Position numbers and translations under genes: made by a program. The notes beneath the pieces were generated by a model. That model saw nothing but the letters and a program-made list of their open reading frames with translations, was not told where the DNA came from and did no database searches. A DNA stretch of 64,000 nt. Source: Acetobacter aceti (GTDB lineage Bacteria; Pseudomonadota; Alphaproteobacteria; Acetobacterales; Acetobacteraceae). The number at the start of each line of letters is the position of its first letter. Within the stretch, counting starts at the first letter, position 1. This document shows positions 54,607-62,765 of this stretch, in pieces. The DNA is taken from NCBI RefSeq assembly GCF_002005445.1, contig NZ_CP014692.1, forward strand, positions 1,240,001 to 1,304,000, read 5' to 3'.

Positions 54607-55302
54607 TCTGAAGAGTGTGAGGCTGATCTGATCATCATGTTTTCCGTGATGATCAGGTCAATGCAAAGGCTCTATGGTCGAGATGTTCTGAAGGAGGGTG
54701 CATATCGCCATCTGCCAGTCTCAGCAATGTGTTGAAACCCGTCATCATGTCACGTACATCCACAAATGCGCTGACAGGGTGCCAGTTGAGAATATTTCGT
54801 TCATAATGGCAGGCGTCATTTACCAGAACGATTCAACTCCGCTCTGTTTTCACACGGATGACCTGATGATCCGTTGTGTGGCTGCTTTTGTTGTTGTGTG
54901 AGAACCTGAAATGATAATCCGCCAACGTGATTTATCTGGCTTCTATCATCTATCGGGATTGCCGGATGGGAAGGTTCTGTCAAAAAATTGCAAGAAATAC
55001 AGGCTTATTACCCAAATGTTTGCTTCTCAGAGTAGTAGAAGAGGCGTCAGATTCTGAGAGGAATTTTATGTTGAGCTTGTAAAAAATCGACTCATCTTCG
55101 AAGGAAGTATATTGCGGTCGGAATTCATAAATATAGTCTGAATATTATTTTCAAACAAAGGAATTTATAAAAGTAATGCTGTATTCGTCTGTCCGCATTA
55201 TAAGTATTATGTCAGGCGATTTCCGCTGAAGGCGGACATTCAGCATTTACGAAATTGGTGCTCCAGTATTTACGGCTTTTTCGATGGAGAAGTGAGTGAA
55301 GA
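54607..55302. other. Long intergenic region with hairpin
   Basis: About 700 bases. A hairpin (CTGATCATCA/TGATGATCAG, 54628-54656) follows the receptor stop and could end its transcript. Two short plus-strand frames (54698-54901 and one from 54911) have poor ribosome binding sites and no recognisable product. The right half is AT-rich. Confidence 0.4.
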
Positions 55303-55668
55303 TCAGGCTGCTACGACAGAGCCCTGAAGAGGGAGGGCTGGACGGACAAAGTCGAGAGCCATCTCAAAAGAGGTTTCGTGGCTGAGAATGTTTCCGCGGA
55401 GAGCGTCCACAACAACCCAGTGGTTGCCTTCCGGATGCACGACATAGGCGGGGCTGGCGTTTTCACGCACCCAGATCAGCGCCTGTTCTGTATCGGCGAA
55501 TGTCGCTTCATCGTCGATGCAGATTTCTGCATCACAGAGACCCATGCGCTTGCCGGCTTCAAGCCAGCGGGCGAGATATTCCCGATGGCGCGGCAGAATA
55601 ATGCCCATCCGGAACGGGATAACATTCGAAGGGAACACTGACGGTTCGGTCTGCATTGCCTGGGACAT
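55303..55668 (-). CDS. Conserved-looking hypothetical protein
   Basis: Protein of 121 residues with no recognised family. It is acidic and soluble, with MGIILPRHREYLARWLEAGKRMGLCDAEICIDDEATF in the first half. VRENASPAYVVHPEGNHWVVVDALRGNILSHETSFEMALDFVRPALPL in the second half looks like a small compact fold. ATG 55668 with GAGAG upstream is chosen; the frame extending to 56061 covers AT-rich non-coding DNA. Confidence 0.65.
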   Translation of the reverse strand: MSQAMQTEPSVFPSNVIPFRMGIILPRHREYLARWLEAGKRMGLCDAEICIDDEATFADTEQALIWVRENASPAYVVHPEGNHWVVVDALRGNILSHETSFEMALDFVRPALPLQGSVVAA

Positions 55669-55927
55669 CCCTGATCTCTCCTCTACGTTCTGAGCAAACG
55701 GTATGGGCTTCTTTCCTGTCTCGCCAGTGCGAAAGAGGTGTGAACGCTTCCATAAGAGGCAGGTCGAGAAAACTGTGATCAAAAAGATACAAAAAGATAA
55801 AGGATAGTAAAATTTAAGATTAAAAAATGATCTATTTTGGATAATATATGCACAAAAAATATGCAACAAGAGCGAAAAGAGATCGTTTTGTAGGCGGAAA
55901 GACCTGTTTTCGATCAGAATCGTCCTG

Positions 55928-56884
55928 TCACTTGAATTGATTCGACGCGCTGTAAATCTCTTTTGGCCAGCGCCGATGCAGCCATAGCCAGCTCTCGGGT
56001 CTTGCCCGGATCCACGCTTCAAGCCTGTCATTGATGGCCTGCGTAAACGTGGCGACATCATTCTGACGGTTGCCTGTGTCAGGCAGGCTCATCGGAGGTT
56101 CGACAATAATCCGCAGGCGTGCCGGCCCGAGACGCTGCACATGTCCAGGGATGACGGGGCAACGGAATTTCAGGGCTATAGCCGCCAGAGCAGGTGCGGT
56201 CATCGCCGGCTGGTTGAAAAAACGCGCTTCAATGCCGTCATTCATTTTCTGATCGACCAGCATTCCCAGCCGATGTCCTGTCGCCACCCATCGCAACGCG
56301 TCCCTAGCTCCTTTTGCACCTTTTGCAAACAGCGGAAGCGGTTCATCCATCGCGGTATCACGCAGGTCACGGATCATCCGGTCCACCAGCGGATTGCCGG
56401 CCGCACGATAAAAAGAGGCGAACCCCGCTCCATAGTGCGCGACGGCGGGAGGAAGCATTTCCCAGTTGCCGATATGACCCGAGACAAAAAGAGCCGGACC
56501 TCCATTACGGGCCACAGCGCGCAGGTGCTCCTTTCCAATCACTTCAAACCCAGGTCCGTCCGGCATGTCTTCTTTCAGGGATGCGATATGGGGGAACTCA
56601 CCCACGGTACGCCCCAGATTCTCCCAGACTCCTTTGATGATGCGTTTCCGTTCTCGCTTGTCCAGTTCGGGCATGGCGAGACGGAGATTGGTGTCGGCTA
56701 TTTTCGAAACAGGAAGCAGCGGACCAATCCTGGAGCACAGTTTCCCTCCGATATTGGAAGAAGTTGCCGGGCGGACCTGCCGCAGGAGCCATAACGTGCA
56801 GCGGGCAGCAAAAGCTTCCAGTTTCATATGAAGCGGAACGGACTGACGTTTATCATTGGAGGGAGAATGGGAAGTTGAAGTCAT
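55928..56884 (-). CDS. lpxL: Lipid A acyltransferase, LpxL/HtrB-like
   Basis: Membrane-associated acyltransferase of 318 residues that adds a secondary acyl chain to Kdo-lipid A. The HX4E catalytic motif is HIGNWE at about residue 136. Near the N-terminus RLAMPELDKRERKRIIKGVWENLGRTVGEFPH is typical, and FNQPAMTAPALAAIALKFRCPVIPGH follows in the C-terminal half. It overlaps the lpxK stop by four bases and ends the waaA-lpxK-lpxL operon. Confidence 0.88.
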   Translation of the reverse strand: MTSTSHSPSNDKRQSVPLHMKLEAFAARCTLWLLRQVRPATSSNIGGKLCSRIGPLLPVSKIADTNLRLAMPELDKRERKRIIKGVWENLGRTVGEFPHIASLKEDMPDGPGFEVIGKEHLRAVARNGGPALFVSGHIGNWEMLPPAVAHYGAGFASFYRAAGNPLVDRMIRDLRDTAMDEPLPLFAKGAKGARDALRWVATGHRLGMLVDQKMNDGIEARFFNQPAMTAPALAAIALKFRCPVIPGHVQRLGPARLRIIVEPPMSLPDTGNRQNDVATFTQAINDRLEAWIRARPESWLWLHRRWPKEIYSASNQFK

Positions 56885-57897
56885 GATCGAGGTATCTGTT
56901 CCATCAAATGGTCAAGAATAGAATCCAGTTGCTCCATCTCGACCCATTTCAACCCCACATTCACCACGCTGATTTTCTGTCGAAAAGCATCAGGAAGCCG
57001 TGCAGCGTCTTTGGGGGTGGTGACCAATCTGGCCGAATACTGTGCAGCGAGACTGGATATGTGAGCAAGATCGCTCGGGGTGAAACTGTGGTGGTCCGGA
57101 AAAGGAATGCATTTCACAGGGACGACGCCATTTTCGTTCAGGCAGGCAAAGAATTTGTCGGGACGGGCGAGACCGGCAAAGGCGATGACCTTTTCATGAC
57201 GCAATGCAGTGACAGATTGCTCCATCTGTAGCTCCGCCTTCAGCACCGGATAAGGAACCCTGCCTGAAAGGCTTTTCTGAATGCCGCACAGATCCTCTCC
57301 CGTGATGACAACAGCGTTCGCGGCAGCCAGTCCGGCACTGAGCGGTTCCCGTAATGGCCCTGCAGGCAGTACGCACCGGTTGCCGAACCCGACCGCGCCA
57401 TCCACCAGAACAAAGGAAAAATCCTTGTGTAGTCCGGGATTCTGGAAACCATCATCCATGATCAGGCAGGTGGCTCCGGCAGCAATCGCGGCACGGGCTG
57501 ACGCCGCACGGTCGGGGCTGACCCAGCAGGGGGCCGCGGCGGCGAGAAGCAGGGGTTCATCACCAACATCCGCTGCCGTGTGGTGGACAGGATCGACCCG
57601 CAGCGGAGCGTGATCCTTCACGGCCTGTCCTCGATAGCCGCGGGTCAGGCAGTGCACGACGGCGCCCCGCTGACGCAGCCGCTCAATGAGATCAAGCACG
57701 GTCGTGGTTTTTCCGGTGCCCCCGACCGTGAGGTTGCCTACACACAGAACAGGAACAGATGCCTGCCAGCCGGGACGTTTCCTGCGCGCTTTTGCAACCT
57801 GACCGACAAGGTATGCCAGAGGACTCAGTAAGGTGCTGAAGAAACCGGGAGGGCGAAACCAGAAAGAAGGCGCGCGCAGGCGAAGAATCCCGGTCAT
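56881..57897 (-). CDS. lpxK: Tetraacyldisaccharide 4'-kinase LpxK
   Basis: Inner-membrane-associated kinase of 338 residues that phosphorylates the lipid A 4' position. The Walker A region reads GNLTVGGTGKTTTVLDLIERL at about residues 53-73. CLIMDDGFQNPGLHKDFSFVLVDG and FAGLARPDKFFACL are LpxK signatures. It overlaps both neighbours by four bases (ATGA), so expression is coupled to waaA and the acyltransferase. Confidence 0.94.
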   Translation of the reverse strand: MTGILRLRAPSFWFRPPGFFSTLLSPLAYLVGQVAKARRKRPGWQASVPVLCVGNLTVGGTGKTTTVLDLIERLRQRGAVVHCLTRGYRGQAVKDHAPLRVDPVHHTAADVGDEPLLLAAAAPCWVSPDRAASARAAIAAGATCLIMDDGFQNPGLHKDFSFVLVDGAVGFGNRCVLPAGPLREPLSAGLAAANAVVITGEDLCGIQKSLSGRVPYPVLKAELQMEQSVTALRHEKVIAFAGLARPDKFFACLNENGVVPVKCIPFPDHHSFTPSDLAHISSLAAQYSARLVTTPKDAARLPDAFRQKISVVNVGLKWVEMEQLDSILDHLMEQIPRS

Positions 57898-60011
57898 GGT
57901 GTACGACAGGTCCGGCAGATGAGGTCCGCCAGTCGTGTAGGAAGGTTCCGGTCACGTGTAGCGACCCGTTCTCCCATGCGGCCAAGCTCTTCCGCCTGTA
58001 TGGGATCATCGAGAAGGGTTTTAACCCTGTTGGCAAGCTCCTGGGCGGAATGAACAATACTGACTGCATCGCCGAGAGCGGCAAAGGCTTCTTCGAAATT
58101 GTCGATGGCCGGTCCGGTCAGGATCGCGCACCCCAGCCGGGCTGGCTCAAGCGGATTATGTCCGCCTCCGGCTATGGGAATGTCCGGGGCAATCAGGCTG
58201 TTTCCCATGAAAACGATGCGTGACAGCCGGAACAGGATGCCGAGTTCCCCGAGGGTGTCGACAATCCAGACGGGGGCCGTCGCATCGGACCATTCGCCCT
58301 GTGAGCGGCGGGGAGTGTGATCCTGTGAAGGAAAAGCGGCCTTCACTTCTTCGGCGATGGCTGCGCCGCGTTCGGGATGACGGGGCGCGATGATTGTCAG
58401 AAGATCGGGATACGCTTTTCTCAGAATTTTCGCCGCGTCGAGGATCTGTTTTTCCTCACCGGGATGGGTCGAGGCCGCAATCCACACGGGCCGCTCACCG
58501 ATGGCCTTGCGGGCGGCGTCAAGCGCGGTGGCATCAGCGGCGAGGGGAGGGGCGGCTGTCTTCAGGTCGCCGTCACAGAATACGTTCGATGCGCCGAGCA
58601 TTCTGAAACGTGCGGCGTCTTCCGGTGAACGCGCGGCGATCCACGACAGCGCGCTCATCATGTTTCCAGCCATGCGGGGCAGCTTTCGCCATCCGGTCAG
58701 CGCCGACCGGGACAGGCGGCCGTTCACCAGCATGACCGGCAGTCCCGCTGCGTTACAGGCTCCGATCATGTTCGGCCACAACTCGCTTTCGGTCAGGACC
58801 AGCCCGTCCGGTCTCCACTCATGCAGAAAACGCCTTATCCATCGGGGCACATCGAGCGGCACGAAGCTATGCCTGATGCGACCTGCCTGCATGGCTTCAG
58901 GTAGTTCTCGCGTCAGTATCGCGGCGGCGGTGACGGTGCCGGTCGTGACAAGAATGGCGGGTGCTGACGGCCTCTCCATAATGATCCGGATAACCGGGAT
59001 GACGGAGAGGGTTTCGCCGACACTGGCGGCATGAATCCAGATGAGCGGACCATCCGGACGACGCATCGCTGCGAAACCCAGACGTTCTCTTGTGCGGGAA
59101 CTGATTTCCTTGCCCCGGCGCACGCGCACACGGAGCATGACGACCAGACCGGGGGCGAGGAGGGATGTGAGGATTGACCAGAGGATGGGAGGTCGTGCTG
59201 GTGCTGCCCTGTTCGGTTCGGAGGGAATGCGCGCCGGTCCTTCCGCCACGGATTGCGCCGGCATGGAGGCGAGAGTGTCGGGATAAGTGTCCGCAGGCTG
59301 TCCGGCTTCGTCCTGGGCTGTGGTCAGGCGGAGCGTGAGAGTCTGGCCTGCTGCCTCACGCTCTCCCGGTTTCACATGAACAGGCTCCCCACAGACAATC
59401 CGGCCTCGGCCAAACGGAAGCGGCAGGATCATCCGGTCCCAGGAAGACGCGCGGAGGCAGGTACATTGTACGCCGACGGGCAGAATGGGGATTCCAGACT
59501 TTTCAGCGAGCGCCAGAATGCCGGGTTGTATGACTCGGCGCGGTCCTTTCGGGCCATCCGGCATGACGGCGACGGTATGTCCCTGAGCCAGAACCTGACG
59601 GATCTGCCGGAGAGCCGCGGCTCCGCCCTTGTTCTTGCCCTTTTTGTCGGAGGAGCCATGGATCGGTGGAATGCGCCACGGTGTGACGATCCGGGCGATC
59701 AGCCGCCCGTCATTGTTGCGGCTGATCAGGACATGCAATCGCATGGAGGGGTTGCGCGGCTCGGTCCACCACCAGAGCGCCGGGGAAAGGGCGAGCGCTT
59801 CATGCCAGAAAGCGACGAGCAGACCCGGCTGTCTTCCGTCTCCACGCTCCTGAAGCAGAAGAGCTCTGGCTTGAGGCGTCGCCTCAAAGCGCCATCGGGT
59901 CGTGCGCAGGGCGAACCCGAGCCAGCCACGGATGGCGGTCTCAAGGAGACGCTGGCCCAGACTGGCAGAAACCGTTCTGGAGGGAGGAGATGATGCGGAA
60001 CCGGCCTGCAT
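57894..60011 (-). CDS. waaA: Kdo transferase WaaA fused to a DUF374 acyltransferase-like domain
   Basis: Two-domain protein of 705 residues. Residues about 20-225 form a DUF374 lysophospholipid-acyltransferase-like domain (LVAFWHEALALSPALWWW, SRNNDGRLIARIV, VAVMPDGPKGPRRVIQPGIL). A Pro/Ala-rich linker (to about 275) leads to the glycosyltransferase: IHAASVGETLSVIPVI, LTESELWPNMIGACNAAGLPVMLVNGRLS, WIAASTHPGEEKQIL, GGHNPLEPARLG. The second domain adds Kdo to lipid IVA. The two domains are usually separate genes; here one open frame joins them. Confidence 0.92.
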   Translation of the reverse strand: MQAGSASSPPSRTVSASLGQRLLETAIRGWLGFALRTTRWRFEATPQARALLLQERGDGRQPGLLVAFWHEALALSPALWWWTEPRNPSMRLHVLISRNNDGRLIARIVTPWRIPPIHGSSDKKGKNKGGAAALRQIRQVLAQGHTVAVMPDGPKGPRRVIQPGILALAEKSGIPILPVGVQCTCLRASSWDRMILPLPFGRGRIVCGEPVHVKPGEREAAGQTLTLRLTTAQDEAGQPADTYPDTLASMPAQSVAEGPARIPSEPNRAAPARPPILWSILTSLLAPGLVVMLRVRVRRGKEISSRTRERLGFAAMRRPDGPLIWIHAASVGETLSVIPVIRIIMERPSAPAILVTTGTVTAAAILTRELPEAMQAGRIRHSFVPLDVPRWIRRFLHEWRPDGLVLTESELWPNMIGACNAAGLPVMLVNGRLSRSALTGWRKLPRMAGNMMSALSWIAARSPEDAARFRMLGASNVFCDGDLKTAAPPLAADATALDAARKAIGERPVWIAASTHPGEEKQILDAAKILRKAYPDLLTIIAPRHPERGAAIAEEVKAAFPSQDHTPRRSQGEWSDATAPVWIVDTLGELGILFRLSRIVFMGNSLIAPDIPIAGGGHNPLEPARLGCAILTGPAIDNFEEAFAALGDAVSIVHSAQELANRVKTLLDDPIQAEELGRMGERVATRDRNLPTRLADLICRTCRTP

Positions 60012-60147
60012 GTCCAGCGGTTAGCACGCGGAAGGAGAGGCGGAAAGTAAGGCGAGGGGATTGATGGCCTGACGTCGAGTTTTCGGACTGCCAGTCATCG
60101 TGACGGTCTGCGGCGGTAACAGTCTTTTCTTCCAGCAGCGCAAACAC

Positions 60148-60184
60148 AAAAAAATCCGGTCTCCCCGCAAGGGAAAACCGGATT
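60148..60184 (-). terminator. Intrinsic terminator after aldehyde dehydrogenase gene
   Basis: Read on the minus strand, AATCCGGT and ACCGGATT pair around a 16-base loop and are followed by a T-run of seven. It lies 50 bases beyond the aldehyde dehydrogenase stop and separates that group from waaA. Confidence 0.85.
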
Positions 60185-60233
60185 CAGACAGAGTGGAGAC
60201 AGGAGATTTCTCTCCCGCCTCCAGACGCAGTCT

Positions 60234-61625
60234 TCAGAACGGTGCGTCGATATCAACAACGTCCACCAGCTTGTGGTTGACGAATTCCTTGATGCCGAGG
60301 CCGATCAGTTCGCGACCGAAGCCGGAGCGCAGCACGCCACCGAACGGCAGGTCAGCCTTCACCATCGTCGGGTGATTGACGAACACCATGCCGGTTTCGA
60401 TCTGCTCGGCCACGCGAACGCCGCGAGCCTCGTCCTTCGTGAAGACGGAACCGCCAAGGCCATACGGGCTGTCATTGGCCATACGGACGGCTTCGGCTTC
60501 GTCCTTCACGCGGAAGATCATGGAGACCGGGCCAAAGAACTCCTCGCGCATGGCGGGGTTGCCGTCCTTCACGTCCGTCAGAATGACAGGGCGGAAGAAT
60601 GCGCCTGCGTTCGGCATCTCCAGCGGGATCTCTTCCGCTTTCGCTCCGGCTGCGACAGCCCCTTCAACCTGCTTCTTCAGATCGTCAGCGGCCTTCTGGG
60701 AAGACAGCGGAGCCAGCGTGGTGGCCGGGTCCATCGGGTCGCCCATTTTCAGCTTTGCGACGCCATCACGATACTGCTTCATGAACTCGTCATAAACAGC
60801 GTCAACGATGATCATGCGCTTGGAAGACACGCAGACCTGACCGGCGTTCCAGTGACGGCCGAACACGGCCCACTTCACGGTCTTCTCGAGGTCGGCGTCT
60901 TCAAGAACGATGAAGGCGTCCGCGCCACCCAGTTCCATCGTGCACTTCTTCAGAGCCTGACCAGCTTCTGCTGCCAGACGTGAGCCAGCCCCTTCAGATC
61001 CCGTCAGGGCCAGACCGCACACGCGGTGATCGGCAAGGATGCGGGAAACCTGATCGTGCGTCGGATACAGGTTCTGGAACGCACCCTTTGGCAGACCGGC
61101 TTCGATCATCAGCTTGTCCATGGCGGCAGCACACTGCGGCACGTTGGAAGCATGCTTCAGAACAACCGTGTTACCGGCGGAAAGCTGGGGCGCAATGATG
61201 CGGGCGACCTGATAGAACGGGAAGTTCCACGGCTCGACGGCGAGCAGAACGCCCAGCGGCTGATGGATGACCTTCGCGCGACCTTCGTCCCTGTTGGCGA
61301 CGGGCAGTTCTTCAGGAGCCAGCAGCTTCTCTGCGTTCTTTGCGTAGTATTCGAAGATGGCGGCGGACAGTTCCGTCTCGGCCTTGGCCTCGCCGAAAAC
61401 CTTGCCCATCTCGAGGGTCAGCAGCTTGGAGTATTCGTCGATGTTGGCGCGCAGAATATCAGCGGCTTTCTGCATCACCTTCGCACGCTCGGCGAAGGAG
61501 GTGGTGCGCCAGGACAGGAACGCATTATGGGCCGAATCAAGAGCTGTATCAATTTCGGCGTCCGTCGCGTTCGGGAACACCTTGATCTGTTCATTTGTGA
61601 ATGGATTTGTCGTTGCGTAGGCCAT
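60234..61625 (-). CDS. NAD(P)-dependent aldehyde / succinate-semialdehyde dehydrogenase
   Basis: Cytoplasmic aldehyde dehydrogenase of 463 residues in the short GabD-like group. The cofactor and catalytic sites are visible: WNFPFYQVARIIAPQLSAGN, the active Glu in MELGGADAFIVLEDADL and the active Cys in NAGQVCVSSKRMII (about residue 258). The C-terminus has MVFVNHPTMVKADLPFGGVLRSGFGREL. With the upstream alcohol dehydrogenase it could turn alcohol-derived aldehyde into acid; substrate range is inferred. Confidence 0.9.
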   Translation of the reverse strand: MAYATTNPFTNEQIKVFPNATDAEIDTALDSAHNAFLSWRTTSFAERAKVMQKAADILRANIDEYSKLLTLEMGKVFGEAKAETELSAAIFEYYAKNAEKLLAPEELPVANRDEGRAKVIHQPLGVLLAVEPWNFPFYQVARIIAPQLSAGNTVVLKHASNVPQCAAAMDKLMIEAGLPKGAFQNLYPTHDQVSRILADHRVCGLALTGSEGAGSRLAAEAGQALKKCTMELGGADAFIVLEDADLEKTVKWAVFGRHWNAGQVCVSSKRMIIVDAVYDEFMKQYRDGVAKLKMGDPMDPATTLAPLSSQKAADDLKKQVEGAVAAGAKAEEIPLEMPNAGAFFRPVILTDVKDGNPAMREEFFGPVSMIFRVKDEAEAVRMANDSPYGLGGSVFTKDEARGVRVAEQIETGMVFVNHPTMVKADLPFGGVLRSGFGRELIGLGIKEFVNHKLVDVVDIDAPF

Positions 61626-61693
61626 GTGCCTAATTCCTTTCTTGTTGCGGTGCAGTTGAGGATGCCGCGTTCATACTCAGGCAGCGACCGGGC

Positions 61694-62725
61694 TCAGTTC
61701 CGGAAATCCAGAACGACACGGCCATCAATGCGACCGTTTTCCAGATCATCAAAGATACGGTTGATGTTTTCCAGCTTGTCCGGTTTCACAACCGAATGCA
61801 CCTTTCCGTCTGCAAAGAATGACAGCGCCTCGATCATATCGAGACGCGTACCCACGATTGACCCTCGGACCGTCGTTCCATTCATGACCATGTCGAAAAT
61901 CGACACCGGGAAATCTCCCGGCGGCAGGCCATTGAGAACGATTGTTCCGCCGCGTCGTGCATAGCCCATCGCCTGAGAAAAGGCGATACGGGAAACGGCG
62001 GTGACAACCACGCCCTGAGCGCCACCGACTTCTTTCTGGATGAAGGCGGCGGGGTCCGTGTCCCTGGCGTTAACGGTGAGCGCCGCGCCCAGTTTCTTCG
62101 CCGTCGCCAGTTTTTCGTCGTCAATGTCCACGGCGATCATGTTCTTGCCCATGGCGACACCATACTGCATCGCCATCTGGCCCAGACCGCCGACGCCGGA
62201 CACGGCTACCCAGTCACCGGGTTTCGTGTCCGTCATCTTCAGCGCCTTGTAGACCGTCAGTCCGGCGCAGAGAACCGGCGCAACCTGAAGGGGGTCCGCG
62301 CCCTTGGGGATATGGGCGACATAGTTCGGGTCCGCGACGACATACTCGGCAAAGCAGCCGTTGACGGTATAGCCGGTATCTTCCTGCTTCTCACACAGGG
62401 TCTCCCAGCCACCAAGACAGTGCAGACAGTGGCCGCAGGCAGAGTAGAGGTAAGGCACTCCCACATAGTCGCCTTCCTTCACCCAGTTCACGTTGCTGCC
62501 AACCTGAACCACGTGCCCGACGCCCTCATGACCGGGAATGAACGGAAGAGTCGGTTTGACGGGCCAGTCGCCACGCACAGCGTGCAGATCGGTGTGACAC
62601 ACGCCACAGGCGTCCATCTTCACCAGAATCTGGTTCTGGTTGATCGTCGGAATGTCGAGTTCCTCAATCGTCAACGGTTTGTTGAACTCATGGGCGACTG
62701 CGGCTTTCATCTTGCCTGCCATCAC
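61694..62725 (-). CDS. adhP: Zinc-dependent alcohol dehydrogenase AdhP-like
   Basis: NAD-linked soluble medium-chain alcohol dehydrogenase of 343 residues. Catalytic zinc ligands lie in CGVCHTDLHA and GHEGVGHV; the structural-zinc cysteines are in CGHCLHCLGGWETLC. The Rossmann motif GVGGLGQMAMQYG follows near residue 175. The gene lies between pntB and the aldehyde dehydrogenase on the same strand with short gaps, suggesting one transcription unit balancing alcohol oxidation and pyridine nucleotides. Confidence 0.93.
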   Translation of the reverse strand: MMAGKMKAAVAHEFNKPLTIEELDIPTINQNQILVKMDACGVCHTDLHAVRGDWPVKPTLPFIPGHEGVGHVVQVGSNVNWVKEGDYVGVPYLYSACGHCLHCLGGWETLCEKQEDTGYTVNGCFAEYVVADPNYVAHIPKGADPLQVAPVLCAGLTVYKALKMTDTKPGDWVAVSGVGGLGQMAMQYGVAMGKNMIAVDIDDEKLATAKKLGAALTVNARDTDPAAFIQKEVGGAQGVVVTAVSRIAFSQAMGYARRGGTIVLNGLPPGDFPVSIFDMVMNGTTVRGSIVGTRLDMIEALSFFADGKVHSVVKPDKLENINRIFDDLENGRIDGRVVLDFRN

Positions 62726-62765
62726 TCTGTTTCCTTTGCGTTATGGTCTGTCGTTCAGTTGCTGC

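Noticed and set aside
54698..54901. 67-codon plus-strand ORF after siderophore receptor
   Set aside because: The ribosome-binding sequence abuts the start with no spacing, and the product matches nothing recognisable.
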